Assembly (NCBI RefSeq): GCF_000626715.1
Contig: NZ_AQRA01000002.1
Coordinates: forward strand, 372,001-436,000
DNA: 64,000 bases
From: Aquimarina atlantica
Lineage (GTDB): Bacteria; Bacteroidota; Bacteroidia; Flavobacteriales; Flavobacteriaceae
Direction: 5' to 3'
Below are positions 46,527-54,735 of the stretch, piece by piece. The position numbers and the translations under genes are program-made. The first letter of the stretch is position 1. Each line of letters opens with the position of its first letter. The notes beneath the pieces are model-generated. The model ran no database searches. It was not told where the DNA came from and was given only the letters and a program-made list of their open reading frames with translations.

Positions 46527-47978
46527 TTAAAATTCAATTATAAAAGTTGTTCCTTTATCTACTTCACTTTCTACAGTAATTTTTCCATCGAGTGATTCTA
46601 CCTGGTTTTTTGTTAAAAACAGTCCTATTCCTACTGCATCCTTATTGTAATGAAATGTTTTATACATGCCAAATATTTTATCTTTAAATAGTTTCATATC
46701 AATTCCCCTGCCATTATCTGTAACCTTTAAGTATGCCTTGCTACCTTTAGAATAGCTTTTGATTTTTATTACCGGATCTCTATTCTCGTGCTTATATTTT
46801 ATAGCATTCGTTATTAAATTTAACAGGATGCTTTCTAAATATGCAGGAATATAATTAATTGTATTTAATTCTTTAAAATCAGTCTTGATTTTGGTTTTGC
46901 TCATAGAAATCATTTGCCCGATTCCACTTGCAACCAAATTAAAAGCATCCTGAAATTTGACTGGTTTTTTTTCCTGATCCTTATTTGTATGTATGGCTAC
47001 AATCTCATTAAGATGCTCGATGGTTGTATTTAAACTATATGATATTTGTTTAATTTCTTTAACCAACCCAATCTTTTCCTTAGGATCATCTATATCTTCG
47101 ATCAACTGTACTAATAAAGATAGATTGCTGGTATGAGATCTAAGGTTATGAGATACGATATGAGCAAAATTGAATAATCTAGAGTTCTGAGATGCTATAA
47201 TATCAATCGATTTTTGCAGACTTAATTCTTTTTTTTTGATTTCATCTATATCCTGAAAAACACCTCTAATCCCAATTATTTCTTTATTTTCATTATATAC
47301 AGGCTTTCCTATGGCTCGCACCCAAAATTCTCTTTTGTTGGCCGTTACCATTTTAATTTCGGTATTAAAAGGAGTACCTACCATGGCACAATTAAAAAAT
47401 AAATCTGCCGCCTGTTGCCTTGAATCTTCTGCATAGTAGTTGGCAGAATCTTTAAGTGAAGGAATATAGTCGTCGGCATATTCTAAAATTCTTCTGGTTT
47501 CAAAATCCCAGAAACTTTTCCTTTCCTGAAAATCTACATACCAACTCCCGGTAGCTGTCATTTGAGCAGTTTCTTTATAGTAGAAATTATCTTTTGTAAT
47601 ATCCTGCTCTGGCTCTAGTTTGATTTCAATGAAAAAGACAAGGCTAATCTTAGATTTTATATTTACCGGTAATTCATCATTAGTTGCACATCTAAATAGT
47701 TTATAGTTTCCTTTTTTATCGAGGATTTTTATATGCTGTTTAAAATTTATAGCATTACGTCGATAGCTAAAAAAATTATCCCTGAATAACTCAACATCTT
47801 CCTGATGTATCAGGTGTTCTAAAAAATAGTCTATTTTTGGCTCTAGTTCATTTTTTGTATACCCTAAACTATCATAAAACTTTTCTGACCAAACCTCTCT
47901 TTCTGGACCATCATATAGCTCCCAATATCCAGCATTGAAATCTTGAATTACATTATTAAAAAGTTCATTTTGAAGCAT
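46527..47978 (-). CDS. PAS-domain sensor histidine kinase, cytoplasmic
   Basis: A 483-residue protein with no membrane helix. Two PAS domains (about 10-125 and 130-250; the second followed by the PAC-like VRAIGKPVYNENKEIIGIRGVFQDI), then a dimerisation region with the phospho-acceptor His in FAHIVSHNLRSHTSNLS (about 275), and an ATPase domain with N box LLNLITNAIKYKH, G1 VTDNGRGIDM and G2 GIGLFLTKNQVES. It belongs with the response regulator downstream. The signal is unknown; light, oxygen and redox are usual for PAS. Confidence 0.9.
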   Translation of the reverse strand: MLQNELFNNVIQDFNAGYWELYDGPEREVWSEKFYDSLGYTKNELEPKIDYFLEHLIHQEDVELFRDNFFSYRRNAINFKQHIKILDKKGNYKLFRCATNDELPVNIKSKISLVFFIEIKLEPEQDITKDNFYYKETAQMTATGSWYVDFQERKSFWDFETRRILEYADDYIPSLKDSANYYAEDSRQQAADLFFNCAMVGTPFNTEIKMVTANKREFWVRAIGKPVYNENKEIIGIRGVFQDIDEIKKKELSLQKSIDIIASQNSRLFNFAHIVSHNLRSHTSNLSLLVQLIEDIDDPKEKIGLVKEIKQISYSLNTTIEHLNEIVAIHTNKDQEKKPVKFQDAFNLVASGIGQMISMSKTKIKTDFKELNTINYIPAYLESILLNLITNAIKYKHENRDPVIKIKSYSKGSKAYLKVTDNGRGIDMKLFKDKIFGMYKTFHYNKDAVGIGLFLTKNQVESLDGKITVESEVDKGTTFIIEF

Positions 47979-48012
47979 TCAGTAGTATTTATCATAACAA
48001 GATAAGGATTTC

Positions 48013-48408
48013 TTAGGTATTCTCTTCGATTCTATTAAGCCTAATAGCTAGTGCCTTGGTAGAGATCTGAACTTCTATAAATGATAAAAAAAGTGAAATC
48101 ATAAGTAAAAAAAGACTAATCCCAAATACAATATTAGCCCAGGATATCTTTTCTACATATAATAAAAACATGGTAATCACACTGGTGAGAAAACTAGCAA
48201 TAGCGATAGCTTGCATATTCCTAATCAACCATAATCGCTTTCTTAAGTTTTTGATTTGCAATACCGTGTTTTTTGATCGCGAAGTCAAATATTCCTCATG
48301 TAATTGCCGTATCAATGCTGCAATAGCTAAATACCTGGCATTATAGGCGAGCATAGTTAATGATATTGCAGGAAACAACAAGGCCGGAATACTCATAGTA
48401 AGCGTCAT
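48013..48408 (-). CDS. DUF2721 membrane protein
   Basis: A 131-residue protein with about three hydrophobic segments (SIPALLFPAISLTMLAYNAR, AIAIASFLTSVITMFLLYV, IVFGISLFLLMISLFLSFI) separated by a basic loop. It fits DUF2721, a family of unknown function. It lies 34 bp upstream of the histidine kinase gene on the same strand and may be part of that unit. Confidence 0.85.
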   Translation of the reverse strand: MTLTMSIPALLFPAISLTMLAYNARYLAIAALIRQLHEEYLTSRSKNTVLQIKNLRKRLWLIRNMQAIAIASFLTSVITMFLLYVEKISWANIVFGISLFLLMISLFLSFIEVQISTKALAIRLNRIEENT

Positions 48409-48516
48409 AAAAAAAGAATTTAGAACTACTAATTTAGATTAAAAAAACAGGACAGCAAATTATAGATGATCTCATCATTGGGATACATCATTTAACTTTT
48501 CGGGCGTATATATTTA

Positions 48517-48556
48517 ACAAAAAAATAGTGAGCAATGCCCTTTGCATTGCTCACTA
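48517..48556 (-). terminator. Terminator after the first collagen-like lipoprotein gene
   Basis: Arms TAGTGAGCAATGC and GCATTGCTCACTA around five bases; a T run follows on the minus strand. Confidence 0.85.
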
Positions 48557-48589
48557 TACATAATCCAAATTAACAATTGGGTATAGAGA

Positions 48590-49231
48590 TTATTCTGGGA
48601 TATTAAACAACGTTATAATTTCTTCATACGACATCTTGGTATAGTCTATCGCTGATTTTGTGGCTGAATTTGTATTTGTGGGTGCTGCAACTCCCCCAGG
48701 AATAATTACATATCTAAAATCATCAAAAAAGGTGAATATATTAGTCGACCCATCTAATGTAGCTACTTCAATTCTTAGTGAACTTCCTCCAACAAAATTT
48801 GCAACTTCAAAACTGTAAAATTCACTTTGAGAAGCATGTATAAAAGGAAGTTGTTTGATTTCAGAAACTAAGATATTTACTTCACGTCGTCCGTAGACTA
48901 ATACTACATCTTCATTCAAATTAAATTCATTAAGATCAAAGGTTGTAAGAAGTTGTTCGTTAGTTTCAGCCGCCACATTAGTTTCAAAATCCCTTGCAAT
49001 CCAGTCTGAATAAATTACATTAGCAGTTCCCGGTTGCCCATCTGCTCCATCTTGCCCATCGGCACCGTCGGCCCCATCATTACCGTCTGCTCCACTAGTG
49101 CCATCAACCCCGTTAACTCCATCCTGACCTGCAGGCCCAATTGCTCCATCTTCTCCATCAGAACACGAAAAGATCAATAGTGATACCATCACTATCATCA
49201 TTCCCTTTACTACATTTGTTATTGCTTTCAT
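48590..49231 (-). CDS. Collagen-like (Gly-X-Y) repeat lipoprotein, copy A
   Basis: A 213-residue protein. Lipobox in VSLLIFSC (Cys about 23), then directly a Gly-X-Y tract of about 15 triplets (GAIGPAGQDGVNGVDG and so on), probably a stiff collagen-like stalk, followed by a beta-rich head (NVIYSDWIARDFETN; VVLVYGRREVNILVSEIKQLP) ending in SYEEIITLFNIPE. Strongly similar to the next gene, including the terminator-like hairpin and the upstream element, so a tandem duplication. Expected at the cell surface; adhesion or binding is possible but unproven. Transcribed from the promoter at 49260-49321. Confidence 0.85.
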   Translation of the reverse strand: MKAITNVVKGMMIVMVSLLIFSCSDGEDGAIGPAGQDGVNGVDGTSGADGNDGADGADGQDGADGQPGTANVIYSDWIARDFETNVAAETNEQLLTTFDLNEFNLNEDVVLVYGRREVNILVSEIKQLPFIHASQSEFYSFEVANFVGGSSLRIEVATLDGSTNIFTFFDDFRYVIIPGGVAAPTNTNSATKSAIDYTKMSYEEIITLFNIPE

Positions 49232-49259
49232 TTTTATAATTTTTTAAAAGTTAATGGCA

Positions 49260-49321
49260 CAAACCTAATATGGGTATGAATATGTACTATCCGAAAAGTT
49301 TGAATTTCAAAGAATCCGGAC
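49260..49321 (-). promoter_or_regulatory. Promoter P1: 31-bp operator-like element plus -7 box, collagen-like gene A
   Basis: Element at 49291-49321 (on the minus strand GTCCGGATTC, then TTTGAAATTCAAA, then CTTTTCGG), then 23 nt, then TAGGTTTG at 49260-49267. The element covers the -33 region, as expected for an activator. Confidence 0.75.
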
Positions 49322-49383
49322 ACTTTTTAAGGGGTTTCACTGTATTTATGAAGCTAAATACCTGTTGTACATTGATCAAAAAA

Positions 49384-49418
49384 ATAGCGAATAATACTTT
49401 TTATATATTATTCGCTAT
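49384..49418 (-). terminator. Terminator-like hairpin after collagen-like gene B
   Basis: ATAGCGAATAATA and TATTATTCGCTAT, 13-bp arms; an A run at 49380-49384 becomes a T run on the minus strand. Confidence 0.75.
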
Positions 49419-49450
49419 ATGTAATCTAAATTAATGATTGGTTATAAAGA

Positions 49451-50032
49451 TTATTCTGGGATATTAAATAAAGATATAGCTTCTCGATATGACATCGTTG
49501 CATAATCCTTTGCTGATTTTGTTCCTACACTTTGGTTAACAGGTATTCCTCCGGGAATAAGTATATATCTGTATTCTTCGAAAAAAGGATCTCCAATAAT
49601 ATCACCATCAAGAGACCTGATTCGTAACTCTAACTGTCCTGCCGCTTCTGCCGTAAAAAAATGTGTATTGGTAAGAACCACAGGAATTGCATAGGTATCT
49701 TCATCGTTTAAATTTCCTATGTTTTTACCATATACCAAAATAGCTCCCGATTCTATAATGGCATCTGTCATATCTGGTGCATTAATAGTAAAATCAGCAT
49801 TACTATTATTAATAAAATTTTCAAAACCAGTGGGTATCCAGTCAGAATATATCACATTAGCAGTTCCCGGTTGACCATCGGTACCATCTTGGCCATCCTG
49901 CCCATTAATACCATCTATACCATTTTGCCCTGCCGGCCCTATTGCGCCATCTTCCCCATCAGAACATGAAAAAATTATTACCGATAAAAATAGCATTATT
50001 ATGCCTCTTACTATACTTGTCATTGCCTTCAT
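49451..50032 (-). CDS. Collagen-like (Gly-X-Y) repeat lipoprotein, copy B
   Basis: A 193-residue paralogue of the preceding gene: same signal (IIFSC), same SDGEDGAIGPAGQ start of the Gly-X-Y tract, but a shorter tract (about 11 triplets), same NVIYSDWIPTGFENF head and ISLFNIPE tail. The head differs more than the ends, so the copies have diverged in the possible binding part. It has its own promoter (50060-50121) and terminator. Confidence 0.85.
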   Translation of the reverse strand: MKAMTSIVRGIIMLFLSVIIFSCSDGEDGAIGPAGQNGIDGINGQDGQDGTDGQPGTANVIYSDWIPTGFENFINNSNADFTINAPDMTDAIIESGAILVYGKNIGNLNDEDTYAIPVVLTNTHFFTAEAAGQLELRIRSLDGDIIGDPFFEEYRYILIPGGIPVNQSVGTKSAKDYATMSYREAISLFNIPE

Positions 50033-50059
50033 TTTAGTATGTTTTAATATTGATTATGA

Positions 50060-50121
50060 CAAACCTAGTATGAGTGAAAAAATAAAATATCCGAAAAGTT
50101 TGAATTTCAAAGAATTCGGAC
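50060..50121 (-). promoter_or_regulatory. Promoter P2: 31-bp operator-like element plus -7 box, collagen-like gene B
   Basis: Element at 50091-50121 differs from P1 at one position (GTCCGAATTC start instead of GTCCGGATTC); the 23-nt spacer and TAGGTTTG (50060-50067) are kept although the spacer sequence is different. Confidence 0.75.
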
Positions 50122-50261
50122 ATTTTTTAAGAGGTTTCCCTTGTGTTTCCGAAATGAAAACAGCTGTCTCTTAAACACGATGGTTTTTCTGTATGATTGG
50201 AAAATTTATATTGAAATATAATGTATGGTAATTGATGTAGTAAAAACTCTTACATTCTTTA

Positions 50262-50861
50262 CTATTTGTCTCTCATCTCTTTACATTCGATAACTTGTTT
50301 TACCTCTGCCTCTAAACCATGTTCTTTCCACAAAGTCATATCTTTTTTGAGCTCTAATGCATTTTGACCAGATAGGATATATCTTTTTATAGACTTTAAA
50401 ATGGGGTCATCATTTCCTTTTATTTTTAACATCGACTTTCCTCCCGGAATACTATAATTATCCTCATATTCATAACAAAAAACAAGTACCCGATCTCCTT
50501 CTTTTACATCTTGCTCATAGAAGTAATCTGAAACAAAGAACTTTTGTTTATCATACCTGTTTTTTTTAAGGATCTTTGAGGTTAATACCTCATCGATATC
50601 AATAATTCCTCGTTGAGAAGTATAGAGCATATCATCATTCTCAACCGGATCATCAATATGTCGTATAGTTCCTAAAAAAACTAATGCATATGTATCACCA
50701 CAATGACCAATAAAAGGACCTGATTGTGGCCACCAATATGTATATCCCACTTTAAGGGTGTCTAACGAATATATTGGTGTATTTGCTTCTTTTTTTTGTG
50801 CATAACCAGTACTAAAAAAAAGAAGAACAAAAATTACTATAGCAACTAATTTATGATACAT
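50262..50861 (-). CDS. Exported protein of unknown function (NTR/OB-like pattern)
   Basis: A 199-residue protein with a signal peptide ending STGYAQ. Features: YTYWWPQSGPFIGHCGDTYALVFLGTI, then a VLTSKILKK strand-helix and RVLVFCYEYEDNYSIPGGKSM. The pattern (short Cys-containing start, a barrel of strands, then helices) recalls netrin/TIMP-like OB folds, but that is a guess. It precedes, in transcription order, two collagen-like genes and follows a small lipoprotein gene (23 bp). Confidence 0.65.
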   Translation of the reverse strand: MYHKLVAIVIFVLLFFSTGYAQKKEANTPIYSLDTLKVGYTYWWPQSGPFIGHCGDTYALVFLGTIRHIDDPVENDDMLYTSQRGIIDIDEVLTSKILKKNRYDKQKFFVSDYFYEQDVKEGDRVLVFCYEYEDNYSIPGGKSMLKIKGNDDPILKSIKRYILSGQNALELKKDMTLWKEHGLEAEVKQVIECKEMRDK

Positions 50862-50884
50862 CTGGTTCTTAATTTAATTCGTAA

Positions 50885-51352
50885 TCACTCTCCTATTATA
50901 CGTTTAAATAGTATTCCTTCTTTTTGATATACAATCGCAATTGTATTACTATTTTCTCTTTTATAGACTTGTGGTTTAGATTTTATCTGCCAATTTTGAC
51001 TTCTATGAGCAATTAAATTAATTGCCCAATCTATAGGGTATTCTTTTGCATCAACTTTTATAAAATCTACTATCCAATTCTTAATCTCTGATGGTTCTAC
51101 TTTAATAGCAACTTGGTAATCCCAGGATGATGATCCGGGAATTGTTGTACCTCTCGACTGGGTAAATCCGTTAACATTAAATAGCAAAAATTCTGCATCT
51201 TGAAAATCTGATTTACTAATGATTTCTCTTTTAAGAATAGCTATTCTGTCCCGAACGTCTTCTATATCCATACTGTTAAGTGTATTCTTATGAGAAGTTG
51301 CACAAGAAGTCAAAACAATACATAAAATTAGAACACTATATACTACACGCAT
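50885..51352 (-). CDS. Lipoprotein of unknown function
   Basis: A 155-residue protein with lipobox VLTSC (Cys about 17). The body is mixed alpha/beta with SDFQDAEFLLFNVNGF and VAIKVEPSEIKNWIVDFIKVDA; no domain recognised. It is upstream of the 199-residue exported protein gene by 23 bp, so probably one operon. Confidence 0.65.
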   Translation of the reverse strand: MRVVYSVLILCIVLTSCATSHKNTLNSMDIEDVRDRIAILKREIISKSDFQDAEFLLFNVNGFTQSRGTTIPGSSSWDYQVAIKVEPSEIKNWIVDFIKVDAKEYPIDWAINLIAHRSQNWQIKSKPQVYKRENSNTIAIVYQKEGILFKRIIGE

Positions 51353-51434
51353 AAGTACTATTTTAATTCTTCTATCAAAGATACGTACTCTACACTAATA
51401 CTGTATTTTCTTTCGCTATACCACGGTTATAAAT

Positions 51435-52040
51435 CTATTCTAAAACAAAGGTTACTGTTATGTAATGCTTTTGTAGTTCTTGTGATTTGTTCACATTATA
51501 ATATTGTTGCTTGTAATTGGTGTCTTCTATTCTTTGTATACTTCCCACCTTTTTATTGATACTGCCTGCAATTCGATTAGCTTTATCTCTGGCATCCTGG
51601 ATAGCTTTTTTATTCAACACTGTCATTTCTTCATTTGTCTTTTCTTGGGCAATAACATCTACCCAAGTAATTGTTACTCCTTTCATTTTTTGAGCATGTA
51701 TTTTTTTTACTTCATCAAGGGATTTTGTTACATAAAAATAATAGGCCTGTGCTCCATAACTCGTAGAAGTAATTTTGTATAAAACATTTTCCTTAAACTT
51801 TTCAAAATCCAGGCCTATAGTATTCAATTTATTTTTATAATCTTCTTTAAGTTGTGATATACTTTTGGATTCAATATTTTGATATCCATCTGCCATAACC
51901 TCTCTGAATTCGACATTAATAATATATTTTTCGATATCAATTTTTTTAGAACATTCTCCTATTACACTTATTGTGTTATTTTGTTGCTGCCCAAACATAG
52001 GGACAGTACCTATTAGCAGAATTAGAATTAGTTTTTTCAT
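51435..52040 (-). CDS. SIMPL (DUF541)-domain exported protein
   Basis: A 201-residue protein with a signal peptide (MKKLILILLIGTVPMFGQ). The body fits the SIMPL/DUF541 family: NTISVIGECSKKIDIEKYIINVEF at the start and KKAIQDARDKANRIAGSINKKVGSI near 145, the typical helix. Family members form ring-like periplasmic or outer-membrane complexes of unclear role. Confidence 0.8.
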   Translation of the reverse strand: MKKLILILLIGTVPMFGQQQNNTISVIGECSKKIDIEKYIINVEFREVMADGYQNIESKSISQLKEDYKNKLNTIGLDFEKFKENVLYKITSTSYGAQAYYFYVTKSLDEVKKIHAQKMKGVTITWVDVIAQEKTNEEMTVLNKKAIQDARDKANRIAGSINKKVGSIQRIEDTNYKQQYYNVNKSQELQKHYITVTFVLE

Positions 52041-52145
52041 TTGTTTTTATTTTTTTTGAATTTATTAAGTAAGCTTCTATTTCGTTTTTAATTCTAGTAT
52101 CTCTTTAATGTCATATGAGATGTTGGAAGTTTTTATCATATTATT

Positions 52146-52715
52146 TCAATGAGAAAAACAAATAATATGGCATTCTCTTAACTCTGCCATGTATAAAAAC
52201 TCCTGCCATTCTTTAAAGATTTGCCAACATGATTCTGTAGTATAAAAGCGTTTCCCGTATACAGAACTCTCTTTATAATCTTCTTTTATTTTTATAAAAT
52301 CTTTGATTGTTATCTCTTTTAATCTCGAAATTAAAGTGTTGAGACGACTATGGTCTATGTATCTAAATTCAAACCCCGTAACAGTCATTGCCTTTGGGTT
52401 TATATCCTTTTCTCCAAATATGGCTTGCTCGTGTATATCATAGGGCTCTTTGCTTTCTTCAGATCTTCTTTGTTCTGAAATATGAAAAAAAATTGAATCC
52501 CAGCTTTTATTAAACTCAAAACGTTTCCCTGCAAAAGGATTCATTTTGTAAGCCTCTTTCATATCTTTTATATATTCGGTCTCAATCTTTTTTATGTTTT
52601 CATCTTCATTAAGCCATACAAATTCAAAGCATTCACAATAGGTTGTATTTAGTTTAGCTTTATCTAATATTTTTGTGTTTTTTGGTAAAGCCCATTGATC
52701 ATGCAAAATCCCCAT
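52146..52715 (-). CDS. Cytoplasmic protein of unknown function, DUF1877-like tail
   Basis: A 189-residue protein without signal or membrane segment. The second half (FRYIDHSRLNTLISRLKEIT, then KEWQEFLYMAELRECHIICF) follows the residue pattern of DUF1877 (YfbM-like) proteins; I would not rely on this. It stands alone between lipoprotein genes. Confidence 0.6.
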   Translation of the reverse strand: MGILHDQWALPKNTKILDKAKLNTTYCECFEFVWLNEDENIKKIETEYIKDMKEAYKMNPFAGKRFEFNKSWDSIFFHISEQRRSEESKEPYDIHEQAIFGEKDINPKAMTVTGFEFRYIDHSRLNTLISRLKEITIKDFIKIKEDYKESSVYGKRFYTTESCWQIFKEWQEFLYMAELRECHIICFSH

Positions 52716-52775
52716 GTTTTATCTATCATTAAATTCATATTTTAGCTAGGCCCTTTTTCCCTTCTAAACATAATT

Positions 52776-53483
52776 TTATGTTACAAAAAAGCTAAACACT
52801 CCTCTTGGTATTTGTACATTACCATCGCTATCCAAACCTCTACCCCATACTCCTTTAAGAGAAGAGCGGGTTCCGTTTGTGATAAATCCAACCATTATCA
52901 ATTCATCTGGTGCTGATTCTGTAGTTTCATATCGAATAGATAGGTTAGGACCATCTGATTGCCAGGTTCCGGTCCCCGAAAAACCCGGATCATCGGGTTT
53001 GGATAACGATAAAGTTCCATTCTCAAAAAATTGAATGTAAAATTCAAAATCGATATTAGAATAATCCGGTTCATCAGAGGTGTCATCGTTAAAACCTCCA
53101 AAAAAAACACCTTCTTTAAAAACCGTATTAATAACAACTTTTACCATGGTAGTATGAGAAGAATTAGCGGCCTTAATATCGATTTCTACTTCTCCCAGAG
53201 GTATAGATCTCTCCCATGAAATTACTCCCGTATCTTTATCAATTTTCACATCTCCTCTCGTGACCACTTCACTAGATGAACTGAAAGTTCCTTTCTCACC
53301 ATCCCAGTCAACTGTAGGAGGAAGCGTGGCTCCTTCTTCAAAAAAAGTATTTTCGATTTTTGTTTCGTTATATACTACACTTATACCGGTTATGGTTAAT
53401 ACATTATCATCATCATTACTACAAGCTCCTATTATAAAAATCAGGAGTATAGCTATACTTATGTTTATTATCTTCCTTTTCAT
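52776..53483 (-). CDS. Lipoprotein with lipocalin-like C-terminal domain
   Basis: A 235-residue protein with lipobox FIIGAC (Cys about 20) followed by SNDDDN. Residues about 30-110 look like a small Ig-like or cadherin-like domain; residues about 125-235 (FEFYIQFFENGTLSLSKPDD, GTGTWQSDGPNLSIRYE) look like the lipocalin-type domain common in Bacteroidota lipoproteins. It is 12 bp downstream of the Kelch-type lipoprotein gene, so in one operon under P3. Confidence 0.75.
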   Translation of the reverse strand: MKRKIINISIAILLIFIIGACSNDDDNVLTITGISVVYNETKIENTFFEEGATLPPTVDWDGEKGTFSSSSEVVTRGDVKIDKDTGVISWERSIPLGEVEIDIKAANSSHTTMVKVVINTVFKEGVFFGGFNDDTSDEPDYSNIDFEFYIQFFENGTLSLSKPDDPGFSGTGTWQSDGPNLSIRYETTESAPDELIMVGFITNGTRSSLKGVWGRGLDSDGNVQIPRGVFSFFVT

Positions 53484-53495
53484 TTTTTTACATTT

Positions 53496-54497
53496 TTATT
53501 CAAAAGACCAGATATCATTATAAAAATCATCAGGGTTTCCGTTGTTCATTGCGTACCCATTAATGATCCATAATTTTTTATCAAAATACACTGATGTATG
53601 CTGAGTTCTCTCATGAAACTTTTTAACTAGATTCGCTTTTTCCCAATCTATACCGTTGGTACTATACCAGAAATCATTATAATACGTGAAGTCGTTATTC
53701 TTTGTTCCGGCAGTTAACCACATACCATTTTTATCTACTGTTACGGCATGATTTCTTCTGGGTAAAAAATCTGCATCTGGAGTAGCGAGAAACCATTGAA
53801 AACCATTTGGGGAATACCATACATCATTTAAAAAGTTATTATTGATATCATAACCGCCTATAACCCATATTTTATTATCATACACTACAGAGGCATGATC
53901 TCTTCTTGCTCCAAATGGTGCGAGGTTGGAAACTAAATTCCATTTAACTCCATCGCTACTTACCCAAATATCACCTTTTTCAACTCCATTTTCCTGACCT
54001 CCAATTACAAACATTCTTCCATGTAAATCGACCATGGTATGTCCTGATCTTGGTGAAAAAGCGGCATTACTTGTAGCTTCTTTCCAGGTTTCTCCGTCTG
54101 TACTATACCAGACATCATTCATTTCATTAACAAACCTACCACCTGTTATCCACATTTTATCTTGAGAAACGGTTGCAGCATGACTTGTTCTGGATGAAAA
54201 AGCAGCTTTTTTTATGGCTGCCATCCATGTTGTACCATCCTTACTATACCATGCATCATTATAATAGATCCCCGGACCGTTACCAGCTATCACCCACATT
54301 CTATTATCAAATACTAAGGAAGTATGACTAGCCCGACCACCAAAAGGTGTTTCTTTAAGAACTTTTTTAGGAGTTAAACTAAGGGTTTTGGTGACGAATA
54401 CTTTGGTACTATTGTCTTCTATTTGCGTTTCTTCAATATCACATGATAGTACAGTCAAAAACGATAGCATCAAAATTATATAGCGATTCTTTTTCAT
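53496..54497 (-). CDS. Kelch-like beta-propeller lipoprotein
   Basis: A 333-residue lipoprotein (lipobox VLSC, Cys about 19). From about residue 50 to the end, six units of about 45 residues repeat the pattern R-x-x-H-x-x-x-V ... MWV-x-GG ... NDVWYS-x-DG-x-x-W, for example RTSHAATVSQDKMWITGG. Together they should form a six-bladed Kelch/galactose-oxidase-like propeller, exposed at the surface. It has P3 in front and is followed by a lipocalin-like lipoprotein gene. Confidence 0.88.
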   Translation of the reverse strand: MKKNRYIILMLSFLTVLSCDIEETQIEDNSTKVFVTKTLSLTPKKVLKETPFGGRASHTSLVFDNRMWVIAGNGPGIYYNDAWYSKDGTTWMAAIKKAAFSSRTSHAATVSQDKMWITGGRFVNEMNDVWYSTDGETWKEATSNAAFSPRSGHTMVDLHGRMFVIGGQENGVEKGDIWVSSDGVKWNLVSNLAPFGARRDHASVVYDNKIWVIGGYDINNNFLNDVWYSPNGFQWFLATPDADFLPRRNHAVTVDKNGMWLTAGTKNNDFTYYNDFWYSTNGIDWEKANLVKKFHERTQHTSVYFDKKLWIINGYAMNNGNPDDFYNDIWSFE

Positions 54498-54533
54498 ATG
54501 CTTTATTTTAATTATTCAAAAAAATTATGAGTA

Positions 54534-54595
54534 CAAACCTAATTGTGATCGAGAATCAGAATATCCGAAAAGTTTGAATTTCAAAGAATCCGGAC
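54534..54595 (-). promoter_or_regulatory. Promoter P3: 31-bp operator-like element plus -7 box, Kelch lipoprotein operon
   Basis: Element at 54565-54595 is identical to that of P1; 23-nt spacer of unrelated sequence; TAGGTTTG at 54534-54541. Confidence 0.75.
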
Positions 54596-54621
54596 GTTTT
54601 TTAGGGGATTTACCTATCGAT

Positions 54622-54670
54622 TAAAAAAAAGGATCCCCATTATCTTTGTTAGGTTAGGTAATGAGGATCC
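54622..54670 (-). terminator. Terminator after the repeat-rich lipoprotein gene
   Basis: GGATCCTCATTA and TAATGGGGATCC arms, then eight T on the minus strand. Confidence 0.8.
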
Positions 54671-54735
54671 AGGTAATGAAAAGCATGGACAAAAAAACCT
54701 AATCATTACAAACTATTTTTATCGTGTACAGGTGG

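Noticed and set aside
52076..52145. 20-codon minus-strand frame between the SIMPL and DUF1877-like genes
   Set aside because: Too short and without leader, signal or conserved motif to call a gene.
53260..53523. Plus-strand open frame across the Kelch/lipocalin-like junction
   Set aside because: Shadow of two good lipoprotein genes on the other strand.
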